This document shows positions 1-7,628 of a DNA stretch of 51,639 nucleotides, one piece after another. Source of the DNA: Roseburia sp. CAG:10041_57 (GTDB taxonomy: Bacteria > Bacillota > Clostridia > Lachnospirales > Lachnospiraceae); assembly GCA_001916965.1 (NCBI GenBank), contig MNTL01000075.1:1-51639 (forward strand), read 5' to 3'. The notes beneath the pieces were generated by a model that was given only the letters and a program-made list of their open reading frames with translations, ran no database searches and was not told the origin of the DNA. Position numbers and translations under genes: made by a program. How positions within the stretch are numbered: the first letter of the stretch is position 1; each line of letters begins with the position of its first letter.

Positions 1-156
1 AAAATCATGATTTCTTGATATGCCGGAATTTAGTCTTGCAAGAACTTTTAGGAACAGGGGTTTACTTTTGCAAACTGGAAGTCAGTTTTCCAATTCAGCC
101 TCAACAAAACAAGAGGCATCGGTGTATGCCCTCAGAAAGGTATGGATGGAGAACAT

Positions 157-612
157 ATGAAGAAGGAAACGGTAGTATGGATTACGAAGTATTTACTGGA
201 TTTTATGTATTTTGCAGGAATTGTGGCGACAGTGACATTACCATGGTCGATAAAATGGATCGCCAGAGTATTTCAATATGAAGTATTCGCGGAGCAGTAC
301 AAGGAGTCAGTGCTCATCTATTTCATTCTTGGCATTCTGGCAATTCTGATCATCGGTGAGCTGCGCAAGATGTTTCGAACCGTGTTAGCTGACGACTGCT
401 TTGTCAGAGAGAATGTGGTCAGCTTACAGAGGATGGGAACCTACAGCTTTATCATTGCAATTATCTGTCTGCTGAGAACCGTGTTGTATCTGACGGTGAC
501 AATGCTGACGTTGGTACTGGTATTCGTGATAGCGGGGCTTTTCAGTAAAGTACTGGCATTTGTGTTTGATAAGGCAATTGATTACAAGGAAGAGAATGAC
601 CTTACGGTGTAG
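157..612 (+). CDS. DUF2975-like membrane protein
   Basis: Small integral membrane protein of about 151 residues with four hydrophobic segments (near residues 10-32, 52-72, 95-117 and 120-140). The pattern resembles the DUF2975 family, which has no established biochemical role and commonly sits beside a small XRE-type DNA-binding protein, as it does here (15 bp downstream). I place the start at the internal ATG because GGAG lies 5 nt before it; an in-frame ATG at 142 has an ill-placed ribosome site. The pair is probably co-transcribed, and a regulatory partnership (membrane protein modulating the repressor) is inference only. Nothing upstream in positions 1-156 was recognised. Confidence 0.75.
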   Translation: MKKETVVWITKYLLDFMYFAGIVATVTLPWSIKWIARVFQYEVFAEQYKESVLIYFILGILAILIIGELRKMFRTVLADDCFVRENVVSLQRMGTYSFIIAIICLLRTVLYLTVTMLTLVLVFVIAGLFSKVLAFVFDKAIDYKEENDLTV

Positions 613-627
613 AAAGGCTGGTTTTAT

Positions 628-861
628 ATGGCAATAGTAATTAATCTGGATGTAGTGATGGCGAAGCGTAAGGTCGGGCTGACGGAGCTGGCGAAAGATG
701 TGGACATCACATTGGCGAACCTGTCTATCCTGAAGAATAACAAGGCAAAAGCAGTCAGGCTCTCCACCCTGGATGCAATCTGCAAGGCACTGGACTGTCA
801 GCCGGGAGATATTCTGGAATATGTAGCGGATGACGAAGCACAGCCAGAGAATGAACAGTAA
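628..861 (+). CDS. Small XRE/Cro-CI family DNA-binding protein
   Basis: A 77-residue protein that is essentially one helix-turn-helix domain (recognition region around residues 15-65, with LTELAKDVDITLANLSILKN followed by the typical ALDCQPGDILEY ending). This is the compact XRE type usually paired with DUF2975 proteins, and it follows one directly. It probably binds DNA as a dimer and may autoregulate the pair. GAAAGG lies about 11 nt upstream of the ATG. No operator was recognised. Confidence 0.85.
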   Translation: MAIVINLDVVMAKRKVGLTELAKDVDITLANLSILKNNKAKAVRLSTLDAICKALDCQPGDILEYVADDEAQPENEQ

Positions 862-920
862 CATAGTAGTCTAAGAGGCTTAGACGTAATAAATATAATA
901 AAAAGATGAGGAATAAAAGA

Positions 921-2453
921 ATGGAAGAGAACACAAAAAGCCTGATTAAGCAGCAGGCTTGGGAAAGTGCGCCCAAAATGCACATAAGCTGCTTGTTATA
1001 TGCAATTTTTTATACTTTTTGCCTGTATCAGAACAGGTCTGGAATTACATTCCCTTTTTACGTAGGCGGGACCTTATTCTTCTTTGGATTTTATTTGAAA
1101 AAGTCTGGGGTTACTGTCGTAAAAGACAATCGATTCTGGACGGTTGCACTGATTCTCCTTGGAGTGATTAACTGCACAACGGATTCCTATGTATTGATTG
1201 GCTTGAACCGTTTACTGGGAATTGTGCTGTTTGCAGTGTGGATGTTACAGATGCTGCTGGGGCAAAAGACACAGAAATGGCGCATGGGAACCTGGTGCAG
1301 AGAGATATGGAGAGTATTCTGGGGAAGCCTGTGCAAAATATCAGCGCCTTTTACAGAGGCAATTGCTTATAGAAAGGCACAGAATCCCAAACCTAAGGAT
1401 GAACAGAAGATACAGAAACGTAATCGGGTGATTCTGGCTGTCGTAATAGGAATTGCCGTGAGTATTCCTATTTTATGTATTGTCGGAGTATTGCTGCTTT
1501 GTGCAGATGCCGTTTTTTATCAGATGTTCTGCGATATGTTTGACTGGGTATTGCAGTGGCACATACCAGAATGGATCAGTAATGGTGAGGTATTTCGGGT
1601 TCTGCTTATGGTAGTGATATGCTTTGTATATACCTATGGAATGCTTGCCTTTTGCAGGAAAAGACAGTCTCAGGAAGAGGCGGTACAGGAGAGCCGTCCT
1701 CAGTGGGATGCCTATGTTGCGATCACGGCAGCAGTATTGATTACCGCATTGTATGTATTGTTCTGTGGTGTACAGATATTTGGTCTTTTTCTTGGTAAAA
1801 TGAGTCTTCCTAAAGGATACACATATGCAGAATATGCCAGAAGCGGCTTCTTCCCATTGCTTTTTGTATGCATTTTCAATATGTGTCTGGTGCCGGCGTG
1901 TCATGCTTTCTTTGCCAGATCCAGAGTATTGAATCTTCTGCTGGCAATAATCTGTGGCTGTACTTATATCATGATTGCATCCAGTGCGTACCGTATGATA
2001 TTATATATCAACTGTTATGGAATGACTTTTCTAAGATTGGCAGTATTGTGGACGCTGGCGGTTATGGTAATGCTGACAGCAGGAATGATTTATGACATTC
2101 ATCATGAGGATTTTATGCTGTTTCGTTATTTACTGATCGTTGTCACATTGGGGTATCTTGGATTTGCCATGTTGCATCCTGATTATTGGGTTGCAAGATA
2201 CAATATCGCAACAATAGAGCAGGGGGGAGCAGCAGATGCCTATTATCTACAGACGAGACTTTCCGCGGATGCAGCGCCGGCAATCGCGGCTATGGATAAT
2301 GTGGAGATAGAGGAGACAGGATACAGGCTGGAGAATCTTCAAAGAGAGTATTTCAAGAGAATACAGGAAGAAAATGAGCAAATGCACATCCGAAACTGGA
2401 ATCTTAGTCGTGCAGCAGCAGGGTATTATGCGAAAAAGGCATTGGTCAATTGA
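921..2453 (+). CDS. Polytopic membrane protein, DUF4153/DUF4173-like
   Basis: About 510 residues with roughly ten to twelve hydrophobic segments across the first 430 residues, then a soluble alanine-rich tail of about 80 residues. The layout, including a late segment with an 'HPDYWVARYN' motif followed by 'DAYYLQTRLSADAAPA', fits the DUF4173/DUF4153 membrane families of Firmicutes; function is unknown. GAGG sits 9 nt before the ATG at 921, so I prefer it to the in-frame ATG at 906. It follows the DUF2975/XRE pair by 59 nt on the same strand, so shared transcription is possible. Its last codons lie inside a hairpin shared with the convergent GGDEF gene. Confidence 0.75.
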   Translation: MEENTKSLIKQQAWESAPKMHISCLLYAIFYTFCLYQNRSGITFPFYVGGTLFFFGFYLKKSGVTVVKDNRFWTVALILLGVINCTTDSYVLIGLNRLLGIVLFAVWMLQMLLGQKTQKWRMGTWCREIWRVFWGSLCKISAPFTEAIAYRKAQNPKPKDEQKIQKRNRVILAVVIGIAVSIPILCIVGVLLLCADAVFYQMFCDMFDWVLQWHIPEWISNGEVFRVLLMVVICFVYTYGMLAFCRKRQSQEEAVQESRPQWDAYVAITAAVLITALYVLFCGVQIFGLFLGKMSLPKGYTYAEYARSGFFPLLFVCIFNMCLVPACHAFFARSRVLNLLLAIICGCTYIMIASSAYRMILYINCYGMTFLRLAVLWTLAVMVMLTAGMIYDIHHEDFMLFRYLLIVVTLGYLGFAMLHPDYWVARYNIATIEQGGAADAYYLQTRLSADAAPAIAAMDNVEIEETGYRLENLQREYFKRIQEENEQMHIRNWNLSRAAAGYYAKKALVN

Positions 2454-2466
2454 CCTATGCCTTTTT
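2433..2466. terminator. Bidirectional terminator overlapping two stop codons
   Basis: Inverted repeat with 17-nt arms (AAAAAGGCAT-T-GGTCAAT against its complement, one T:T mismatch). It starts with an A-run and ends with a T-run, so it can act as an intrinsic terminator in both directions. It covers the last codons and stops of both convergent genes (plus-strand stop ending 2453, minus-strand stop starting 2455). Confidence 0.85.
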
Positions 2467-4098
2467 AAAACGCTCTGATACTTTATAGTTATTTTTGCCT
2501 TTTTTCTTTACGTCGTAGAGAACCGTGTCTGCCCGTGCCAGATAATCCCACAGACGGTTCAAGGGTTCAGGAATACGATTGCAGCAGCCCTGGGATAAGG
2601 TAACGTGATCTTCCCCAAGCTGGCTTATTGCCGGCAGCTTTACACTGACAGTTGAAAGCTTGAGCTGATTCATGATTTCCTTAATTTCGTCCACACTCTT
2701 ATCATAGTAGACCAGAACAAATTCATCCCCGCCATATCTGGCAGCAAATACATTGGAATATTCTTCCGTAATTCTGGACAGGAGATCTGCTACGGCAGTC
2801 AGATAATGATCGCCTTCCATGTGTCCATAAGTGTCATTTACTGATTTAAAGAAATCTATATCCAGAATCTCAATACCAAAGTTGACCTGATTCTTCAGTG
2901 CTTTGGACAGAGTCTCTTCTGCGTAATTGTTCAGATAAGCCCGGTTGGGCAGACCAGTCAGAGCATCGTGCTGGGACTGTACCATAAGCTGTTCGTTAAG
3001 GAGCAGCATTTCCTGTTGCAGCTTCTGCACACGCAGACGTTCTTTATGAACGGTTTCAGCATGCAGCACAGATTCTGAATTCTGTGTTCCGCTGTCATGG
3101 TAAAGCTGTATGAAAAGCTGGGAAAAATACCGGTAGGAATTGTCATCCCGTAACTGGGTGGCACATTCAATTCTTTTTCCCAGGAAAATACTGTAGATAT
3201 AGAATGGTGCATGATCCTCTTTGCATTTTTGCAGATAATAATCCAGAATCTTGACCAGTTCCTTATATTTCTCAAGTTTCATATATAATTGAATGAGAGC
3301 AGTAATATCTGATAAATAAGTAGTATAGGCATCACTGCTGTGAAAATCACTCAGGGTAATCTCCAGATGATGATTCATCAGTTCCATATCCTGATTTGCA
3401 TAGGCTAAGGCAGCCAGATACACATGTGTGGTGAAAAGGATGTATTCGCCGCCTTTTTCATGAATCAGCTCCAGGTTGTGCAGGATCTTACGTCCACATT
3501 CATTGGCTTTCTCCAGTTGACCAATAGAAAGCAGACAGTGTCCTTTATTACAAAGCAGGTTGTTAAGCTCATCAAGATATATACATGGTTCTGGTGAAGT
3601 GGGATCTTTGAGAAAATATTTCTCAGCCTCTTCGTAATAATATAGAGCACGGTTATAGACCAGGCTGCGATGAAAGACATCTGCGAGATTCAGGGTTGCC
3701 AGGGCTTGTACATGATCAAAATGATACTGGTTGCAATAATCAATGCTTGAAAGATAATAGTCAACAGCCTGGGAACCGTTTCCTGTTGAAGCTGTGAAAA
3801 TGCCAAGCATGTTGTAGGAACGTGCCACTAATTCATATTCCTGCGTATTTTGTTGATATTTGATTCCTTCCATGGCACAGCTGACTGTGTTAATATGATC
3901 GTTCACACAGGCATAGTACTGCATCATACAATAGTAAGCCTGGGCGAAGAGGTAATCAGACTGCTCAGAAGCAGCATAAGCAAAAAGCCGGTCACAGTAT
4001 GGCTTATATTCCTGCTGTCTGGATGTTCGAACCATGTATAGATTAGCTCTTGCCTCTTTTATGCATTCTTCAATTACAGGATCAAAATTAGGCTTCAT
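2455..4098 (-). CDS. TPR-containing GGDEF diguanylate cyclase
   Basis: A 547-residue cytoplasmic protein. Residues 1-340 are helical repeats of TPR type, 345-375 form a short coiled coil, and 376-545 are a GGDEF domain, predicted to make cyclic di-GMP from GTP. The catalytic motif is intact (RYGGDEF at 454-460), as are the metal-binding DIDFFKSVND (413-422) and YGHMEGD segments. The RxxD inhibitory site normally just before GGDEF is not present (YSNV instead), so product inhibition by that route looks lost. There is no transmembrane segment; the TPR array presumably receives a protein signal. I chose the ATG with AGGA about 11 nt upstream; the open frame extends 58 codons further up without a good ribosome site. 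It is divergent from a gene with a sigma-D-like promoter. Confidence 0.88.
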   Translation of the reverse strand: MKPNFDPVIEECIKEARANLYMVRTSRQQEYKPYCDRLFAYAASEQSDYLFAQAYYCMMQYYACVNDHINTVSCAMEGIKYQQNTQEYELVARSYNMLGIFTASTGNGSQAVDYYLSSIDYCNQYHFDHVQALATLNLADVFHRSLVYNRALYYYEEAEKYFLKDPTSPEPCIYLDELNNLLCNKGHCLLSIGQLEKANECGRKILHNLELIHEKGGEYILFTTHVYLAALAYANQDMELMNHHLEITLSDFHSSDAYTTYLSDITALIQLYMKLEKYKELVKILDYYLQKCKEDHAPFYIYSIFLGKRIECATQLRDDNSYRYFSQLFIQLYHDSGTQNSESVLHAETVHKERLRVQKLQQEMLLLNEQLMVQSQHDALTGLPNRAYLNNYAEETLSKALKNQVNFGIEILDIDFFKSVNDTYGHMEGDHYLTAVADLLSRITEEYSNVFAARYGGDEFVLVYYDKSVDEIKEIMNQLKLSTVSVKLPAISQLGEDHVTLSQGCCNRIPEPLNRLWDYLARADTVLYDVKKKGKNNYKVSERFKKA

Positions 4099-4258
4099 CT
4101 GTTTGTATCCTTTCTTGATGTATACAGCTTTATTATAAAACATTCGGATATAATTTGTATAGGAGAATTGGCAAAATACACAAAAAATATAAAATCTATA
4201 CAAGAACACCAAGTTTACAGAAAATTCAAAATAATTTGAAAAATTTACATAATTACTA

Positions 4259-4285
4259 TAAAGTTCTGACAATAAGCTCCGATAT
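4259..4285 (+). promoter_or_regulatory. Sigma-D/sigma-28-type promoter
   Basis: TAAA at 4259-4262, a 15-nt spacer, then TCCGATAT at 4278-4285. This matches the flagellar sigma consensus (TAAA, 14-16 nt, GCCGATAT) at all but one base. It would give a 5' untranslated leader of about 100 nt before the gene at 4394. No good housekeeping promoter was seen in the same stretch. Confidence 0.65.
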
Positions 4286-4393
4286 ATATAGCATAAGGGG
4301 AGTAGTTAACATATAAGGTGTCTGTAAAAGGACGACATAACAAGGCGTGTGTGGACTTGAGGGGGTCTGCACCGGTATGAGGGAGAATATGTT

Positions 4394-4939
4394 ATGGAGG
4401 TAAAGAGTGCGAGTACCGCTTTACAGCTCAACAGTGCTGCTTCAGCAGTAGAAAATGGCAGTTCAGGCGGCAATAACAGACAACACACCAGAAAAATCGA
4501 AGCAGTATTGCTCGAAGAGAAACCAGAGCAGGAGGAAGAATCTGTAAAAGTATCGATTTCGGCAGCAGGCATGAGGGAGAGCCTGAAGCTGGAGAAGCAG
4601 GCTGCCAAAGAAGAAATGGCAAGCGCTACGGAGATTGAAGAGATGATGAAGAAGATGGAAGGACTGTCCAGTCAGGTCATCAATGGTAATTTCTCCATGA
4701 CAGACAGATTGAATTTCCAGAGAGAAATCAAAGAGCTTACCCTGGAATTGAGCCGCGCAGGCGGTAACGGAATTTCTTTTACAAAAAATGATAACGTCCA
4801 GCTTTCCCAGAAGATGAATGACTTAACCAGAATGATCAATGAAGCGGCTGTATATCACAGAAACGCTTCAGCAGTATTTATGGTAAAGAACCGGCAGACA
4901 GCAGGCATGCAGAGGACATTCCTTGATATTGCCATCTGA
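4394..4939 (+). CDS. Flagellin-like or flagellum-associated small protein (putative)
   Basis: 181 residues, no signal peptide or membrane segment. The first 55 residues are low-complexity and polar; the remainder is predicted helical. Residues 95-125 (SMTDRLNFQREIKELTLELS followed by RAGGNGISF) resemble the flagellin D1 helix pattern 'DRxxIQxEIxxLxxEIxR'. I did not recognise a named family, so the call rests on that resemblance plus the sigma-D-type promoter about 110 nt upstream. It could be a flagellin fragment-like accessory protein, a secretion substrate or an unrelated coiled-coil protein. GGGAG lies 8 nt before the ATG. It is monocistronic, ending in a clear terminator at 5008-5046. Confidence 0.6.
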   Translation: MEVKSASTALQLNSAASAVENGSSGGNNRQHTRKIEAVLLEEKPEQEEESVKVSISAAGMRESLKLEKQAAKEEMASATEIEEMMKKMEGLSSQVINGNFSMTDRLNFQREIKELTLELSRAGGNGISFTKNDNVQLSQKMNDLTRMINEAAVYHRNASAVFMVKNRQTAGMQRTFLDIAI

Positions 4940-5007
4940 TATTTTATTAAAATCCGATATAACACTGTATCAGAGTTGCTGCTAAGGGAGAGAATATTGT
5001 ATAGCAG

Positions 5008-5046
5008 ATACCCGTTGTTTTGAAGACAGCGGGTATTTGTTTTTTG
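5008..5046 (+). terminator. Intrinsic terminator
   Basis: 11-bp stem (ATACCCGTTGT with ACAGCGGGTAT, one G:T pair), 7-nt loop, then TTGTTTTTT. It ends transcription of the flagellin-like gene. Confidence 0.88.
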
Positions 5047-5065
5047 GAATAAAATAAGGTATAAT
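5037..5065 (+). promoter_or_regulatory. Sigma-A promoter for the small acidic protein
   Basis: TTGTTT at 5037-5042, 17-nt spacer, TATAAT at 5060-5065. The -35 overlaps the T-run of the preceding terminator. The start codon is 42 nt further on. Confidence 0.55.
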
Positions 5066-5107
5066 GGTTCTTACCAAAGACAATCGATAAAGGAGGATTC
5101 TGTCTGG

Positions 5108-5314
5108 ATGGAGCGTAAATTTAAAGATTTGTATTTAGCAGGTGAGGTCGAATTTGAAGCAATTGATGATTACAGTTATGAGTGGGGCATGAGTGATGAA
5201 GAGTGCACATTGGCGCAGTACCTTGGTCTGAATGAAGAGGAAGAGGATGCCTGGGTCAGTGACAGTGAGGATGCACTGAAGGAATTGCTGGATAAGCAGA
5301 AAGGAATATCTTAA
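5108..5314 (+). CDS. Small acidic protein of unknown function
   Basis: 68 residues, strongly acidic (the C-terminal half is rich in Glu and Asp), with aromatic residues clustered around DDYSYEWGM. No membrane segment, no cysteine pairs. AGGAGG lies 11 nt before the ATG and a promoter precedes it, so it is likely a real gene. I do not recognise the family; the size and charge would fit a small regulatory or adaptor protein, but nothing in the neighbourhood identifies a partner. Confidence 0.65.
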   Translation: MERKFKDLYLAGEVEFEAIDDYSYEWGMSDEECTLAQYLGLNEEEEDAWVSDSEDALKELLDKQKGIS

Positions 5315-5360
5315 CTTGTACACAGATCGTAGTAGAATAAAATACATATCTAAAACAAAA

Positions 5361-5394
5361 ATGGCTTTACTTTAGCAAACTAAAGTAAAGCCAT
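5361..5394. repeat. Perfect 15-bp inverted repeat
   Basis: ATGGCTTTACTTTAG, a 4-nt loop, then its exact complement. On the minus strand it is followed by a T-rich tract; on the plus strand the downstream sequence is not T-rich. It could be a terminator for the small acidic protein or a protein-binding site in the 240-nt gap before the helicase gene. Confidence 0.6.
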
Positions 5395-5517
5395 GCTTAT
5401 TCTCTATACAACACTATAACACAAGTCAAAATATAAGTCTAGAATTAAATTATTTTTCACGTATAATAACTCTTGTAACTCAAATATATAACCCCGGAAT
5501 GGGAAGTGTGTATGGAA

Positions 5518-5535
5518 AGTGACACATGTGTCACT
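5518..5535. promoter_or_regulatory. Perfect 18-nt palindrome before the helicase gene
   Basis: AGTGACACATGTGTCACT is perfectly self-complementary. It ends 2 nt before the ribosome binding site (GGAGGT at 5538-5543). Symmetry and position suggest an operator for a dimeric regulator, or an RNA hairpin that masks the ribosome site. No regulator gene is adjacent. Confidence 0.5.
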
Positions 5536-5554
5536 ATGGAGGTAATGTTAAAAG

Positions 5555-7582
5555 ATGAGAGAAGAAGAACATTTACAGGAATGTCGTGAACTGATTGCGG
5601 AGAATATCAGACGGTATGAGGCACAGGTCGAGGAAAGGCACAGACAGACGCAGGAACTGGTCAAGGCTGTACAGAGCGGCAATGTGGAATTGTATGATCA
5701 GATGTTTACATCCCAAAGTCTGGAGGAACACAGCAGGAATCAGCTGGCACATAATAAGGCGGCATATGAGAAGCCTTTCTTTGGGCGAATTGATTACAGG
5801 AATCTGGATGAACGCCTGCATGAGTCCATTTATATTGGCAAGCATGGCATACAGAAGGATAAGACACATATGGTCATCGTAGACTGGCGGGCACCCATTG
5901 CCACAGTATATTATGAGAATGAACTGGGGCAGGGAAGTTATCAGATACCGGATGGCAGCAGTTATCGCATTGACCTGGAGCTGAAACGTACCTATGACAT
6001 TGAAAACGGCAAATTACAGGGATTTTACGACAGTGACGTGGCGGCAAATGATGAGCTTCTGGTCAAATACCTGAGCAAGAACAGAGATGTGGTATTAGGT
6101 GATATCATTGCAACCATTCAGAAGGAGCAGAACGAGATTATCCGTTCCAGCCCTTTTCATAATGTGATTGTACAGGGCGTAGCCGGAAGCGGGAAGACCA
6201 CTGTTGCAATGCATCGTATTTCCTATATGATGTACAATTATAAAGACCGTTTTACTTCCAATGAATTCTGTATCGTGGGTGGCAGTGACATTCTGATAGA
6301 CTACATTACAGGCGGATTGCCTGAGCTGGATGTATATGATGTGAAGCATATGAGAATGGATGAGCTGCTGGCACATCTGCTGCATAAGGAATGGAAGAAG
6401 AAATACCGGCTTGTAGAAGCCAACCCATCCTGGGCATGGAAGAGCAAGATGCTGTTTGCAAGAGAACTGGAACAGTATATGGAGCGGCTTCGTAATCATA
6501 TTTTGGGCAATTGTGCAGTTCAGGATGAAGAGATTGGTATGCTGCTTTCTGCAAAGAATAATGAAAGATTTATCCATGAGAATCCACAGTATTCTATTAA
6601 TAAGCTGCTGGTTCTTCTGGATGAACGCTTACGGGCAAGGATTAAGCTTCAGACCATGCATCATGAGGATGAAAGGATGTATGGACGTAAGCAGGCAGAA
6701 TATAAGAATTATTTTAGCAGTCATCAGTATAAGGGAAGTCTGCTTACGATTTATGGGCATTTCCTGGACAGCTATGGTGCATCTTATTATATTGATATGA
6801 CTCCTGTGAAAGAGAGACTGGATAAGGGACAGTTTGATGTATATGATGTGGCTGCTCTTTTATTAATCTATTATCGGGCAGTACAGAAGAAACCGGATGA
6901 AGAATTTGGACAGATTTTTATTGATGAAGCACAGGATTTTGGACCAATCGTATATTATGCACTGAGAACTGTATTACCGGATTGTTTCTTTACCATTATG
7001 GGGGACGTATCACAGAATGTAAATTATGAATGTGGCATGAATGACTGGCGGGATATGAAGGAGAAGATATTTTGCCAGAATACGGATGAATTTCGTCTTT
7101 TGTCCAAGAGTTATCGAAATACCATTGAGATATCAGAGTTTGCGGGCAGGATATTAGACCGTGCATCCAGAGGCACCTATAAGATAGAGCCGGTAATCCG
7201 TCATGGGGAGCCGGTAAGGACGATAGAGGCAGTATCACAAAAGGCATTGGTTAAAGAGGTTGTCAGAATCATTACAGAGGTTCTAAAGAAAGGCTATGAG
7301 ACCATATCTGTTGTATGTTTCTCACAGGAAGAGGCAGACAGGGTGAAGCCGCTGCTTGGCGCACATATACAGCAGACACTGGTTGATTCGGATAAAGCAG
7401 GATTTAACAGAGGTGTCATGGTATTGACAGTGCCGCAGACTAAGGGACTTGAATTTGACTGTGTTCTGTTGTGGAGACCGGATATGAAAGGATATCAGGA
7501 GAATCCCCGTTATGCCAAGCAGCTTTATGTTGCCGCAACCAGAGCCTTGCATGAGCTGTATATAATGGAGTATACTGGATAA
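5555..7582 (+). CDS. helD: HelD-like SF1 helicase / RNA polymerase recycling motor
   Basis: 675 residues. An N-terminal coiled coil (about 1-70, opening MREEEHLQECRELIAENI) precedes an EQNEIIR Q-motif (191-197), Walker A GVAGSGKTT (208-216), Walker B IDEAQD (456-461) and a C-terminal UvrD-type motif with VAATRA near the end. HelD proteins are UvrD-like motors that use the N-terminal arm and ATP cycles to pull stalled RNA polymerase off DNA; this is family knowledge. The length is about 100 residues below B. subtilis HelD, mostly in the central insertion, so an IcuA/HelD-type relative is equally acceptable. GGAGGT lies about 11 nt before the ATG and a perfect palindrome sits just upstream. Confidence 0.82.
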   Translation: MREEEHLQECRELIAENIRRYEAQVEERHRQTQELVKAVQSGNVELYDQMFTSQSLEEHSRNQLAHNKAAYEKPFFGRIDYRNLDERLHESIYIGKHGIQKDKTHMVIVDWRAPIATVYYENELGQGSYQIPDGSSYRIDLELKRTYDIENGKLQGFYDSDVAANDELLVKYLSKNRDVVLGDIIATIQKEQNEIIRSSPFHNVIVQGVAGSGKTTVAMHRISYMMYNYKDRFTSNEFCIVGGSDILIDYITGGLPELDVYDVKHMRMDELLAHLLHKEWKKKYRLVEANPSWAWKSKMLFARELEQYMERLRNHILGNCAVQDEEIGMLLSAKNNERFIHENPQYSINKLLVLLDERLRARIKLQTMHHEDERMYGRKQAEYKNYFSSHQYKGSLLTIYGHFLDSYGASYYIDMTPVKERLDKGQFDVYDVAALLLIYYRAVQKKPDEEFGQIFIDEAQDFGPIVYYALRTVLPDCFFTIMGDVSQNVNYECGMNDWRDMKEKIFCQNTDEFRLLSKSYRNTIEISEFAGRILDRASRGTYKIEPVIRHGEPVRTIEAVSQKALVKEVVRIITEVLKKGYETISVVCFSQEEADRVKPLLGAHIQQTLVDSDKAGFNRGVMVLTVPQTKGLEFDCVLLWRPDMKGYQENPRYAKQLYVAATRALHELYIMEYTG

Positions 7583-7628
7583 TAAAGTAAGAACAGTTTT
7601 CAGGTTACTGAAAGGCGTGGTAACAAAA

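Noticed and set aside
15..281. Open frame of 88 codons at the window start
   Set aside because: No ribosome site and no recognisable protein; it overlaps the better-supported DUF2975-like gene in another frame.
4286..4393. Cyclic di-GMP riboswitch in the leader next to the GGDEF gene
   Set aside because: The conserved GEMM core motifs are not found.
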